From the NCBI GenBank assembly GCA_037783415.1, contig JAZGTN010000014.1:930001-994000 (forward strand): a DNA stretch of 64,000 bases, written 5' to 3'. Below the pieces are notes generated by a model. That model was given only the letters and a program-made list of their open reading frames with translations. It was not told the origin of the DNA and did not search any database. Positions 1-14,300 of this stretch are shown in pieces. Source of the DNA: Leptasterias polaris. Lineage: Eukaryota > Echinodermata > Asteroidea > Forcipulatida > Asteriidae. Every line of letters starts with the position of its first letter. Position 1 is the first letter of the stretch. Both the position numbers and the translations under genes were made by a program.

Positions 1-1670
1 GGAAAAAGTTTCATAATCAGGGAGATTTCCCAACTTGTTCATTAGAACATGGAAAGATTGGTTTATTTTTAGGGAACTTTCTACAGAAAAAAGGAGAGTT
101 GGCAGCTCTGCCAATGATGTACATGGAACCTTTAAATACAAAATTTCTTTAATACGTTGTTGATACTTAGAAGTGTCAACAACCTATAATCTCTAAAAGT
201 ACACATTTCTTAAAAGGAAAAGGCAAACATAAACAAAAGCTCATTATTACCAATAATACACATAGGTCAACAATTTTTACATACATTGTAACAGGAACCA
301 TTGCTTCTTTAACCACAAGTGGTGGCAGTGGAAGCCAATATGAATAATTCAGGAAAACCCCAAAGACGCTTTGGTTTTGTGTTCTTGCAAAATCAGACGA
401 AACTGGGCGGACATTGAATACAAGTTTTTTTGGTAGATTCTGAAAGAGTTGTCAAATCTCTAATTCCAGTTTTTGTAGTTGAAATTCCATTGAAAAAGTA
501 AGAATGATTAACCCATATCTTCCTGACTGGTCACTGTACATCAAATCTTTCCTGCCTGAGCCCGTGCAGAACAAATTGCTGCATTACCATAAACATTCAT
601 TATTTACTGCCTTGCAAATAAGCATATCCTATCAAACTATATTACATTGGACAGAGTTCATAATTCTTTTTAAATTCCACTAGTAACAGAAAGGAACTAA
701 AAATTAACCCTTGCATTAACGGTTCGGACATTCTTGAGTGTGCTCAGAAGTTTTCAGGTACTCTCTCGGTTCCCGTTTACATTGACCAAAGATTAAAGAG
801 TGCCAAGGCATGGAGAACTCTGAAATGTCAAATGCTATCAATAATATAACAAATATTTGCTTGCTAAAATGGCGCCCATGCGTGATTCGCATTCCAAACA
901 CAGATAGAGCTCCAGTTCCCCATATTGCGCCTTCATCGCTCTATAATCTTTGAAATAACAGGATCTATCTAGCGCCCTCCTTATGGGATATACTATTAAT
1001 AGCGTGAAGGTACTCAAGAATGTACTAAACCCTACAGAAGTTAGTTATAAGTGCCTTCCCTAGTAGCAAGAGCTTAAAGAAAGATACCAACTTTATTTTT
1101 AATCTACATGTTTTCTTGTAGCCAGGCAGATATGTGCTACAGTTTTATAGATTTTGTATAAAAGTTTTACACAAAATAAAATTTTGGGATTGCGTTTTTC
1201 TTGATAAAGACCTATGCCCATTCCTACCTCATTTTGCAAGGAAAGTGTCAAATATGTATACACAAAACAAATTTGATTAATTAAATAACAAAATCAATAT
1301 TGTTGCCCCTTCATACATGTGTAGCTATGGAGTAACTCAGACAACACTGAGCAGACAATCTGCAACATCAAAGTACAGGGTACTAAACTTCTCCATATTC
1401 TTGCTTTCAGAATTATAGTAAACACGTACACAAGTAAACAACAAACTGCATTTAATGCTAGCTTACATCTGTACACATAAAGAGTTGTGAAGTTTATTGT
1501 CTTATCAATGCTATAGTCAGTAACTTTTCAAAAACAAACTTTTAGACTGTTCTCAAGGCTTGGCGTTCGAGGCAATTATAGTATAATTTTTCTGATGTAG
1601 ACATAGTACATTGTACATGTTCTGTTCTGGGCAAATGTGGTAGGGCAAGGTGAGAAAAGCTAGGCCTAAC
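1..1670. other. No gene seen; downstream flank of TPD52
   Basis: AT-rich DNA with short unsupported frames. Nothing with splice sites or recognisable protein. Lies 3.7 kb past the TPD52 stop codon. Confidence 0.5.
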
Positions 1671-2015
1671 TATGAGCAAGTTCAAGTGCGCACCATGGTT
1701 AACTAAAGGTCGACTATTTTGACTTGAACCCAGGCTGGTCGACCAATGGTTGGCTACTGTGGACGACCATTTGGAACCAGCCTCAGGACCATGGTTTCTT
1801 CCATAATACCGATAACCTCGTTCCATGCTGACATGTGTAAAGTGCAGAAGGGAGCCAGTGACACTATAGCGAAAAGGAGGAAGAGGGCAATGGAAATGTT
1901 GAATACCGTGCCGATGGTTGACTAGACTCGCGTGAGTACGTCACTGCGCATGTATGTTGCTAGTCAGTGGTCAATCACGGGTCGACTAAATGTGCGCACT
2001 CGAACTTGCTCCATA
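1671..2015. mobile_element. Inverted-repeat element (MITE-like)
   Basis: TATGAGCAAGTTCAAGTGCG at the left is mirrored by the complement near 1990-2015 (GTGCGCACTCGAACTTGCTC then CATA). The next bases also pair around GTCGAC. No coding capacity. Flanking duplication not clear. Confidence 0.5.
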
Positions 2016-3108
2016 TGTGCACAATTATTACTATTGTTATATGCAGCCCCATTGCACTGACGTCACACTTAGCCACACTTGGGAGTCCAATAGACCCCTG
2101 ACATTGGCTGCCATTGCTGAGTTCAAAACAATGAAAGCATGCATGGGTGTTTGCGCTGTGAGCAACTCTCAACCAATGATAGGTCTTCATTGAAGGCAGT
2201 GTTGGCGCTGTTTTGTGCGTGTGACGTCATGTGGGTGAACGTGCAAGGTGAATTGGGTCGTTAGTGAGAAAAGCTAATCAAGGCAACAAATGGGCTTCAA
2301 CATTGATCAACCACACAAGAGTCCAGAACTAACAATGATATAAACTTTCCTTTTAAATTATTTGTTTTCTTCTATCTTTTTCTTACGTACGTTTGTGCAC
2401 ATTACTGGCTAGAATAAACGTAAGTAACAAGGCGTTTTTGTTTTTGTTTTGTTTTTTCAACGCTTCAAACATTACAGGTATACATTATAGAACAATGTAG
2501 ATCCACACGTACATTATTTTCTTCCAATAAATTAATACATTTTTCAAATTTTTCATAGGGGATACATGTAGATGGCCAATCTCATAAATTTCTTCAGTTT
2601 ATTAAAATATATATACTGTTTATGTGGTACTCTTCAAACATCCATCACAAGAAAAGACAACTTTATAAATTTACTTTCACTCTGTTGTAAGCAGACACAT
2701 CCAAGCCCACCAACACGTTTAACACATGTAAATATCATGATGATTGTACTGTATACAGGCCGACTCATCAAATGAAACAAGAAAAGGAAATCAACAAAAG
2801 ATGAACAACTTGGGCAACAAACTTTCATAAATCCATCAAAAACTATAAGCATGTGCAAATTGACGTGCACAACTTTGGACTTGGGGTGACTGGCCTCAAG
2901 GTTGCTTTGGTATGAATGACAATTTAACAAAACTTTAGTAAGAGCAGGTGGCAGGATGTTGGATGCTTTGTGGGTAATTCCACATTTACTCGTGTAACAT
3001 TTAGTAAAAATGTCAGAAATCTAATTTTCTAAACGTTGCTGTTTTTTTTATTCTGTGTGAATTGATATGCAGAGTTCATGTTATTGATAGTAAGTACATG
3101 TAACTGAT
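2016..3108. other. No gene seen
   Basis: AT-rich spacer with unsupported short frames on both strands and no recognisable repeat ends. Confidence 0.4.
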
Positions 3109-3400
3109 GGGTGTCATGCCAAATGGTCTAGTGTGTCAGCTTCAATGGTGCCTAAGTCATCGGGCTGTGGGTTTGAATCCCGGTCATGACACTCGTGTCC
3201 TTGAGAAAGACACAAAACTATAATTGCTTCACTTCACCCAGGAGTAAATGGGCACCTGTGAGGGCAGAGATGGTTCTTGTGATTGATTCAGCTTGGCATG
3301 CTATATTCTTGGCACCACAGGCTGTATACTCCCCAGGGAGCTGAGATGGTGTAATGAAGATTGGCATATACTGACACTACATGAGTGTCAATTTTTGTTG
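3109..3400 (+). repeat. tRNA-headed SINE, family A
   Basis: Head GTGTCATG...GGTCTAGTG with a B box GTGGGTTTGAATCCC, then a body (CACCTGTGAGGGCAGAGATG, CTCCCCAGGGAGCTGAGATG) and GAGTGTCA at the end. The same body occurs at 9107-9480 (minus) and 18541-18770. The A box is weak, so this copy is degraded. Confidence 0.7.
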
Positions 3401-5393
3401 TTATTACAAATTATAACACATTGATTATATAATAATAATTTAGGAGGCTAATTATCCTTACTTGCAGCAGCTGGGAAGCTGAATTGCAAAGGACACGGCT
3501 ACAACGTGTTCGGGCTGCAGGCATTTAAGGGAGCCTTCCACATCAACCCGTATATGAACACGGAGCACAGCCAGAGATCAAAAGTGTTTGATTTTTCTGG
3601 AGAGAGGAAAACCTGAAGGCCCCGAAGAAAAACCCTTGTGGTATAGGAGGGAACCAATGCACAACTCTACTTACATATGGCCTTAGCCCGATATCGAATC
3701 AGGGCCAGATTGGTGCTTTACACACTAGCCACCCATGCCAATTTAACACAACAATTATTCAGATAATGAGATTTCTGATACTGGTGATCTATGTAATACG
3801 AGTAAGCATAGAACTTCTAACAGGGTTACATACAGAAACAAAGATGCTACAAAAAAGGGTGATGCGTGTAAAAGATGAAGCACAGAAAATGCATGAGGAT
3901 GATGATGAAAGACGGGATTCAAGGCAAGACAAATGGAGATGGCGTGAGTAGAGAAGAAGAATTTGACTGAAGTCAAGTCAGTTTTCGAGTTCCGTGGATT
4001 TGGGTTCCCCAAAAATCATCCATGGTTGTTGAACTCCACAGTACCCAGTCAACTGATCTTATCTACAGCAGTGGGAACAGTGTTAAAGAGAGAAAAATAT
4101 ATATGTGAGATCAGAAGAGAACCAGATGAGACAGGAGAAGAAACCAAAAAGAAGTGGAGTTGAGGAGGAAGCAGAGGAATGCCTTGGCAACCCTGACCAA
4201 AAACAAGTTTCTGACATCCAATTCACCAACCGAAACAAATGCCGAGAGCTGCGCAAAAATTGGTCGTTGCAACAGGTATTTACTGTTCATCAATTTTTGT
4301 TTACCTTCATTGCGTGGAACTTAGTAATGATAATCTAAATATCATCACTGGATTGGCATGCTTCAATAATGCTGTCATTTTAAAAAGAATTCTGTAGCCA
4401 TGTTATGTTGGTTTGTACAATCAGCCGTTATGAAACCAAACCTACATGTAACGGTGCCAACAACTCGTTTACGGTTCGGTCTGAACCCCAACGTCACCAG
4501 GCTGAACTGAACTCAACGATCGAAGCTCAAAGAAGTTTTTGGTGGGGGTTGCCAAAACATTCCCAAAACATGATTTAAAAGCAAGATGAAATAGGAACAC
4601 TTAGGTTAAGATTGGAAAGGGGAATATGAGCTGAAAGAAAAATAAAACACAATTTTAAAAGATGTAAAAACAGAAGGATGGAATGAGAATAAAATACAAA
4701 ATGAGTTAAGACAGGGATTCCAACAGAGAGGGTAAGAGGAAATCAGTGAAGTGGGATGACCTGATGAGACAAACAGAGAAGCTGGAATGAGAAAAAACAA
4801 GAAGGGGGAATGAGGAGTAACCAAAATAAAAAACGGAGAAAAGCGAACAATACAAAGCATACATTGTCCTGTCAGTGCAAAAACTTTGTATCTTAAAATA
4901 TGGCATCTACACAACAATTGTGTTTAAAATGGCACAAGCACCACATCTCACTGTAACTCTCCCAGATATGTAGTCCCAAACCCACAGCAGTGTATTGGAA
5001 GAGCTGCGACATGGAAGGACCAGTTTTTATTTGGTCACGTGGTTGCTGGACGCCATTTTTGGTCCAAACGAAGCACAACCCTAGTCCGTTACCCTTTGTG
5101 CACACATGGAGGTTTTTTTTTTATACCGAAAAGGGCTTCTAATCACAAGTTGTCACAACTCTCTCAATACGTAGCTCTGCCCAAACCCAATGTCATCGAG
5201 ATGAGTTCATATTTGCATGGGGTACTTCCTTGTACGCCATTATTAAAAACTTTGAGGTACAACGTTCTTGCACTGACATGACGATATGACGACAGTACCG
5301 ATGAGCAGAGAGATGAGGGCCAAGACAAGATAGATACAGCCAGCTCCGAATAAAGAAACAGAAACAAATGACTGAATAAAGAGAAAATGGAAT
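3401..5393. other. TPD52 3' flank and probable 3' UTR
   Basis: 5031-5026 on the minus strand is AATAAA, 363 nt after the TPD52 stop codon, a plausible poly(A) signal. 4090-4830 is purine-rich on the plus strand, which creates long but meaningless minus-strand frames. 3440-3760 looks like an old dispersed repeat. No gene supported. Confidence 0.35.
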
Positions 5394-8300
5394 CTACAAC
5401 GGAATCTTTTCTTCGTCTTCTGGGATGAGTGTCGAGTTAACATTTGAGTCATTCTGTTGCTCAGCGCTCGCTGTGCTCTGGAGTACCTCTTCAAAACTGG
5501 ACTCTTGCGTCTTTCCACCAACGACCTTTGTCTGGAGAGCAAATTGCAGAAAGTTGGATGTTAGTAACCTTTATTTGTTCCTCGTAAATTATTTATCTTT
5601 ATTAAAAGTTTGTTTTCTTTTGAGTGTAATTGATAACCTTAAATCCCTTAAATGAACCTTTCCTTACTCTAAAATGAGGAAGTTTGAGAATGACAGAGTT
5701 TGAATTTGGGTGAAAAATCTGACTTTTCAGCCAAATCTGATGAACATCTGACTGAAAAATAAAAGACTGAAACATTTTTACTGGACCAGTATTATTTTCA
5801 CAAGACCAGAATCAAAATGAGAAAACATTATACATAGTTAAAAATATAAACTGTGTCATACATGTACTTCAATACTCATCAGACTCAAAATCAACTTTTG
5901 AAAATATTACAAATTTTGATTTAAAGATACTCCACAGTGAGGTATTATTATTCAATTTTAGAACACAATACTGCTGGACTTATTCCGTTGCGTATGTATG
6001 GGCCTGACACTAAAAATCACTGGACTCAAGCCTGCGGTCCAGTGTTAACTTGGAGCCCCGCTTGACAAAGGAGTTTTGTGAACATTTTTCCTGTGTACAA
6101 TCAATTCAGTCACAGCTGCAGTCGTGTTGCAGTACTGGCAATGTGTATTGTAAATACCCCCTTCTTGCTGGAGCTGTCATGGTGGCATCTGCGAGCACTG
6201 AGCGCGTGATTCGTTTTAAGGGGTGTACCCTACTAAATAAACTCCCATAGTACATAGTGTAAAATGCTAAATATTCAAAAAATAATGTTAACAGCTTTTT
6301 ACAATTTGACACAGGTTGTCCCATGGAGTTGTCCAAAGGCCCGTCGACTTATTCTTCATCCAATTAAAAACACCTCCACATTTGTCTGCTGATATTGCCA
6401 CTTGCATGTCCAGACGACTGGGACAGCTACAACAGCGTACTAAAATATCGGCATACGTCGCCTGGATAGCTGAGAACGCTGGATAGCTGAGAACGCTGGA
6501 TAGCTGAGACTGTTACACTGGGCCTTGAACCCACAATTTGCTGATCAGAAACATCAGAGCTTGAGTCCAGTGCTCTTAACTGCTCGGCCACGACATGTCA
6601 CAGAGATGCCAACATTTCAAATTCAAAATTCAAAATATTGCCCTCAGGCAATACATGTATATATAGCATTTAACAGAGATCAGAATCATACATGTTCTGT
6701 GCTTTTTGACGATGTCGTATGCTCCGGCGCGCCGTGTGCAATGTTGATGTCGAGTCACAGCGACCGCGAGCAGATTTCACTACGAAGTTGTAATCCTCTA
6801 TAAAATCATGTTGTAATGAATCCATCGTTGTACTCCAACAAGCGAAAAACTAATCAAACTATTGTATTATTATATTGGTTTTACCTGGCAGGCGTAAACA
6901 ACGAGCACCGTAATAAACATGATTTTATCAACGACGAGCAAGACTACACGCGGTTTTCTCAAACGCCCCAATATCAACATCAGTTACCTGGGGCGATTTG
7001 GTTAGCAACTGACCATGGCTGGTTGCCAGTCTTCTAACACACATTGTCTACGTGTAAATCGAGGACACCAGTCTAATACTTATTACGCCCAATTAGGCTC
7101 TTCTACCGTGGGCGCGTTGTTTTCACCGGTCGTTTCGAAAAGGGCCTACATGTACGTATGCGCTGTTTGATGCGCTACAATTCGCACAAAAAGTCAGATA
7201 CCGAATACATTTTAGTGATACGCGCTATGAAAATAAATAGGATTCAAGACACAACACGTACATTAAATGTTTTATTACTAGATATTTATAAAATCGTAAA
7301 GAACGAGGCGATGATCGTATTGTCGTAATTTGATAAATAAATCGTACAAATTACGCCTAAATTGTAAATGTTGGCATCTCTGCATGTCACTATGGACATT
7401 GTTTGAGAACTATCTAATAAATTTATGGTAAACAATACAAACTGTATAGACCATGTTACATTTGTTTACAAAAAGAGTGACCTTATACGTTCTAATGCAT
7501 TTCCTGGCAGGCAATATACTACACTGGTCATATGGGAAAATGTACAAAAGTAACAGCTGTACACCTTTTGAGATGTCCCCCCCTTTCTTTATATAAAAAG
7601 TTTAGACAAATCAGACAGTGTCCATAAAACATAACATTTATTGTTATCTTCCATTGAGCTGCGTACACACTCTGCCTGCAGGAAGTCCAGGCTCTGTGGC
7701 TCTTTTGTAAACATGTGATGTCACAGGTCACATGGTCTATAACGCACAACCTTTGTAGCACTGAACCAACAGTGTATGTAACAGGCTTGGCATTGTAATA
7801 AAGTTATACCTTGATGGTGGTAGATGCCGATGACATCTTCTCCTCAAAAGACTTGAAGGTGTTGGAATCTCTCATGTCCACAAGCTTCTTGGAGACAGCT
7901 GAGCCGAAGGTGGTGAATGCCGAGCTGGTCTTCTGACCCGCTGTGGCCAGCCCAGTCTTTGTCTTGCTGTACCTGTGTAACAGTTAAACATTGTATGAGT
8001 TTGGGTGATTATTGAATTTAGAAAAAATTGATATCTTTCATTTTGTGAGCTTGACTCGGGTATGGACATGTCCATTAAAACCATTTTCCACAAGAGTCTT
8101 GAGGAACAACTTGAACTAATTTGGCTACTTATCCTTGTTTATGTTTAGTCGTTATTTGATCAGGTGAAGTTTTCCCTCCCTGTAATTTTGCTGAAATTTG
8201 ATATAATAAAAAACCTGCCCCCCCCCCCCCAATCTTCAGTTGTTGATCTAGTGTTTTTTTCTCTCGCTGCGCCCTGCATGGATCTCAGCAAACATCCATA

Positions 8301-11300
8301 AACTGTGAAATTAACACTGAAGAACCAGTGCCTCATAAAACCAGTACGTGTTGTGACATACTGTACATGTAAAACACGTCACAACACAGACTGGTTGAAG
8401 GTGGTTTTTCTTAGGCGCTTTGTTTGAATCGAGTCCATAGTGTGACAACACAGTGCTGATTTGATTCTTAGGTGCTTAGGTACTTTTTGTGAAACTCTGT
8501 TTTACCCCAGCATAAAACTTATCAATCTTTTTACATTATGAAGCAACTTTTATTAAGTTTTATTCAATGATATTTAATCATTAGGCACTCATGTTATTTT
8601 CATTCAAGGTGATATTTAAATAATTTCATCTTTCAATCTGGCATAATATTTGGTCCAAGGAGAAAAGTAGGAAGATTTCATTGATTTCATTTAGATTTCA
8701 TTACATGTACACATGAGTGTAAGGCCATATCCGAATTGGCGGCTACAGCTACGGCTACGGCTGTTGCTAAGGGTGTTGCTAAGGACGTCCTATACTTCAA
8801 TGCACGATGACGCGGAAATCTAGCCGTAGCCGTAGCTGTAGCCGCCAATTCGGACACGGCCTAAGCTTTAGAAAACTTTTCAGGCTACTTAATAACAATT
8901 TTTCTGATTTTTCCCAAGGGCAAAAAAATTGGAAAACAGACTTATTAAGTAGGAAGAATATCACGCCTGTTAAATATAAAAATGTGCTCGGGATGTTCAC
9001 TTCTTGACATGTAAAGTTAATAAATGTCTGATTTGGGTGAAGGATGAAGGCATCTTATTAGTGCAAGAATGTTGAATCTCCAATGATAGTAATTACATAT
9101 GACATGTGCGTTTGAAACCACAATAATAATAATAATAATAACTAGTTCTTATAATATTTAGCGCATTTTACAATAACGTATCAACGCGCTTTACATTAAT
9201 GCCCTGGTCATTGGGCCAATAACATTCCTTTAATCTTTCTCAGCTCCCTGGGGAGTATACAGCCCGAGCTGTCGTGGCGCTCTGAAGCTTTTTCATATAC
9301 AATATCAACCTCTACCCTCACAGGTACCCATTTATACCCCTGGGTGAAAAGAAGCAATTATAGTAAAGCATCTTGCACAAGGACACAAGTGTCATGACAG
9401 GGGATTTGAACCCACACTCCGATGACATAACCACTAGAACTTGAATTTGATGCTCTTAACCGCTCGGCCATGACACCCTACATGTACATCTGGATGTAAA
9501 CACAGACCCAATAGGGCTAAGGGACAGAAACTCGCCTCTTTCAAATGTAACATAAAAACCCATCTTTTTTAATGCCACACTAAAGTGTTTGTCTTTCTTC
9601 TATGGTTGCCTTGTCAGTTAGTTTAGATTATTTACATAGGTGGGTTAGTGGCGTCTGTCTCCTGAAAAGATCCAAACATTACCGATGCCAGCAAGGATAG
9701 GCCTGGATGTAATAAGTAACGATTGACAGACAAAGCCCTATACTGTGGTTTGGGCATTGGCCTGATGACAAGTCTTTATTTCTTTATCTTTTTCTTTCAT
9801 TCTGTGCATTTTTAAAATGTGTTGTAAGCTTCTGATCATTTTTGCGCAATATAAATTTTTATTATTATTACTAAAATTATTAAGAATAATAATTGTTTAA
9901 ACATCTCTATCTTCATTCCAAATTGTGGGTGGGTGGGTCCAGAGAAATAAATGGAAATCAAAACCCACACATTTTGAAAAAACTCATCAGCCTTTCCAGA
10001 TCTCCTGTCATTTCTATTTTATCTGTGCTGTCCATTGTTTTCGGTCAACCTTGTTTCGATAGCTGACCTCCATGCATGATGGAGAGATGGCAACAATTTC
10101 CTTTCTGTTTTAACTACAAAGTTGCATACTGGAAGCCAGGAAAGCCATTGAAAACTCCTGAGCTGGGAGAACATTAATCTAAAATACCTGCTTTATTTGA
10201 GGCAATACTTTGTTCTTCAGTGTATAAGATAAAAATAAATAGTCTGTCAACGTTTGAAAAGTCAAACTTTCGGGCGAGTCTACCAAATTTGATTTTTTTG
10301 TTTTAACATTGATTATTCTTGAATAGCTTCTAAGATTAGACAGTTTTGCATGGAGCCTCTCTTGAGCATAATACAAAGTTAATGCAAAATGGAGATAAGA
10401 TGATCTTTGCAACGATGCGGCGTAAAGTGTGCGAGTATACTATTCTACAGTGAATGATTTCCTTTGTATAGCAGAGCAAATTGTTACACAAAATGCATGA
10501 GTTGCTACTAAAAAAATCAGGAGTTGCTACTCAATATTAGCATTCAGTGTGCACAAAACAAGTTCAGTCTAAATATTTTGCTATCGTTCCCCGATTATGT
10601 TCTTGTTTACAATGGATGCAATATTGAGGTTTGCTTCCTCACTCTAGAGGAAACTTCAACACTGAATGGAGATGTGGACTACCCAGTTAAAAAACATGAC
10701 AGACGAAAGTTGGGATAATGTTTGTACAATGTAAACATTCAGCAGATAGCTCTCTTACCATCATGACTATCAGCATGTTTCTTAAGTCAACAACCCCATA
10801 CCTCACTTTGCCACAACATTTTGAGGCACACAAATGCTGATGTAGAATAATAACACAACTAATAACTAGTTTTTATAGCGCTTTTTCTACAGGCATCTCA
10901 ATGCGCTTATCATTATTTACTTCCAGACAGCTAAGTTTTTGAACTATATGTATGAGACCCATTTATGTAGCACCTTGTAAGGGTTTACAAGGTGCTGCAG
11001 TGCATTCAGCTCCTCCTGCCAGAAACACCGGGCAAACCACTTTTCTAAGCGATGAGTAACTGGGTTCTTTTATGTGCGTGAACACATGAATTCTATGGCT
11101 TTACGTCCCTACCTGACTGTGTGGGTTTTTCCCCTTTGGGGTTTTCCTCCCACATCTAAAACTGAACAATTCTTCTCATTTTGTATTCATCTTGTTATTG
11201 GCGCTAATTGTGCTGTTGGATGTGTAATAAATAAACTAATAAATAAATTAAATAAGCTTATCATTTATGTAGTACAGGAGATTTTTAGGGGTCCATGTAT

Positions 11301-14300
11301 ATGCCTACAGGAGGGTTAGTGAGGTTATGTTCATGCCAACTGTTGCTGTATACAGTAACTGTAGATGCTAGATGAATGTTAAGTGGGATTTGAAACTTTG
11401 CATGGTGGGAGTACAATCAAGTGAGGTTTGCGATGCCACCATGTACATGAAACTCTATTATTTACGTGTATCGGAGGTTCTGAGAAGAACCGGTGGTTTG
11501 ACAACTTGACATTTCGATCAGTACACTCTGATCGTCTTCAGGCGAACACTGGACTCTGTTTGTTTGTTTGTTTGTTTAGATGATCTTCCCATTGAAGGAA
11601 CTCGGCAAAGTCCCACAAGGGGATAAACACCAAGCTTGCAACAGCTAATCTCTTTCATACAAACATTGGTTTAACGTCGATGATTATAAAGCGCACAAAT
11701 CAAGAAATTGTGATTCATTAACTACATGTAGACGACAATACTTTTTCTTGTCATTGTGAAATTAGAGGTTAGCTTGGTAGGATTCAAACCCACAACCTTG
11801 TGATTGCAAGTCCTTGCAGTATGCTGCTTAAGTACTGCCAAAGAGATTAACTGGTACATGTACAGTGATGATTTAAGGTAATTATCCCCCCAAAATGCGA
11901 GCAAAACTAGCGAGAAACAAGTTTTAGCGTGCGAGAACGAGGTACCCGTAATCACCCTCACCCACCCGATCCCGCACGGTAGGTTGGCTAAGCTCAACGT
12001 TGAACAAAGAAGGGAACAGGAAGGAACTACCAGTTCTTCTCAGAGCCACCACTACTCATAAAAGAGACTGATGTGCCATGTGTACATGGTGTCACCACAA
12101 ACCTCACTTGACTATAGAATGTTGCTTCTGGATACATGTTTATACTCTACAAACACCATGCACTGACATCACACACACGGCTACAATCTGCTCACGGTCT
12201 GCCATTTCGGGAGTCAAAATCGTATAATGATATGGTGAACGTATCACCATGGCCGCGTCACCTAAAATGCACAGCGCAGCGTGACATCGAAATTTGACTC
12301 CAGAAATGGCATTTAACCTGGTAACCAATGTTTACTGCAGGTGATCAGTGATGGTGTCAGATGAATAAGCCATTTGTGATGTTAGATTTGAATAATGTCT
12401 GGTCTAATGATTTGCTTGATTACAAGTTACCATTTACAGGCCTCGAATTACACGGCGGCCACGACGGCCAGTGCCGTTGATGCCCTTGCAACTGGCCGTG
12501 GTGCCCCTCAAAAAAATACCCTTTTCACGGCCATAATGCCGTGCCCTTTTCCCCCGTTGGCCGTCGTGCCCTTTTCCCAGTTGGCCGTAAACGAAAATTT
12601 AACGAAAATTTAATATTTACTTGTTTTAGTTTCTGCCGACAATTTATCTTGTTTAACCCTCCTACTGTTCGCAACATTTTCAAGTGAGTTGACCAACCAT
12701 TTGAAACCATTCAACTGCCAAAGTTGTGTATGGTGGCACAAATGTGCACAGAACTAACTGTGTACTGTGTACATGCATTCCCTCATGGTATCATATTGCA
12801 AGGCTGGCATAGCTTATCTATCATTCAAAACCACAGTGAATGGTATTGAATGGTCAGACAGCAAGAGGGTTAATGTACCGTAATTTTCGGATTATAAACC
12901 GCAGTTTATACGTTGATTTTGACTTTTTTTTAAACTCCTGCGGTTTATTCTCCAGGCGACTTATACGCCGACGTATAAATATGGAAGAGAAAAAAACAGC
13001 ATTTTTATAAAGAAAGATCGTTTGTAAAATGTTCTAAATAAAAACAATGTTCTTAAACGATAAAAAATCCTGCAAAACATGCCTGTGTGGTGACAAAATC
13101 CTGTTGAAAATGCCTGTTGAAAATCCCGCCTCATTTGTATTCCGTGTTGCCTTTATAAAACGTTTATCAACCGCCCTATTGTTAGAGTTCAGTCCCCCTC
13201 AGAGATGAACAATCAGCGAAACTCGAGTTAGACTAGACTGGTCCCCTGTCTATTTATCCCAGCGATCTCCATATGCTGACGTCAGACATTCAGGCTGCAC
13301 TCGTGTCAGCCACTGATCAGCGGTTTCTTCAGCTCAACATACACGTGTCACTGCCACGGCAGATGAGTGGTGAATGGACGTACACAAAGAACTATGCCGT
13401 CAAAGTAGCGACACTTGTGTAAACTCTGAAGGGCAGTGTTTCTTTTTATCACTGGTCTTAGAATATTTGGGCGTGATTTTAAATAAAGGGTTCTTTCAAT
13501 ATTAAATCTTGTGGGGTTTTAAATAAAGGGATTTTATTATTCATGATGACTTTGTTCGTGATGATCACACAGGGACAGATAATTTACTTTAATATCATGA
13601 AATTGGTCGAAAATGGACTTAAATTAAAGGGATCTTTTTGTATTTTTTTCAGAATATTTGGGCGCTACCTTATTAATTTTGTTTGCGTAATCACATGGGC
13701 AGGGTAATCACTTCCTTATAAATAATAGTATCGGAGTAGACGGGAAATAAGGGTGAAAAGGTTTTGAATGGTTGATTCGGGATATGGGTCTTTCAATAAG
13801 GGAATTAAAGAAAAGTTGGTGGCTGGTGTTTTTCCCTCACTTTTATTGTATACCGGTAATAATAATTGGATATTTTCACTTTCATAATAATTGATTGATT
13901 AGTATTTTTATTCCAAAAGGAACATACCCCATTACCCTGGGGAAGGGTTACAACAAAAATAAAAAAATCAAAATTGCAGTTTACATCATGACGGAGGAGT
14001 TAGCATAAGCATCCGTGTTAAACTAATTATTTTAAACATTGATTTCCTTTAACTTAGCAGACATAAAAATATACTTGGCTAAGCAATTTACAATGCCTTT
14101 TTCCTGAGATGTCATTAAAAAAATAAATTTGTCTCTTTCCAATAGCCTACCAAAATCTGCATTACTTTTAATAAGGTAGAATTTAACTTTGTTAATTTGT
14201 ATAATTGTTATTGGAATTTTTCAGTATCACAATAATAAACGTACTATCAACATAAACAGGAATGTGGCCCCGCAAAGGGGGTGCTACCTGCTTACAAAAA

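Noticed and set aside
4606..4917. 103-codon minus-strand frame
   Set aside because: Arises from a purine-rich plus strand; composition is almost all Phe/Ser/Leu/Pro and there are no splice or family signals.
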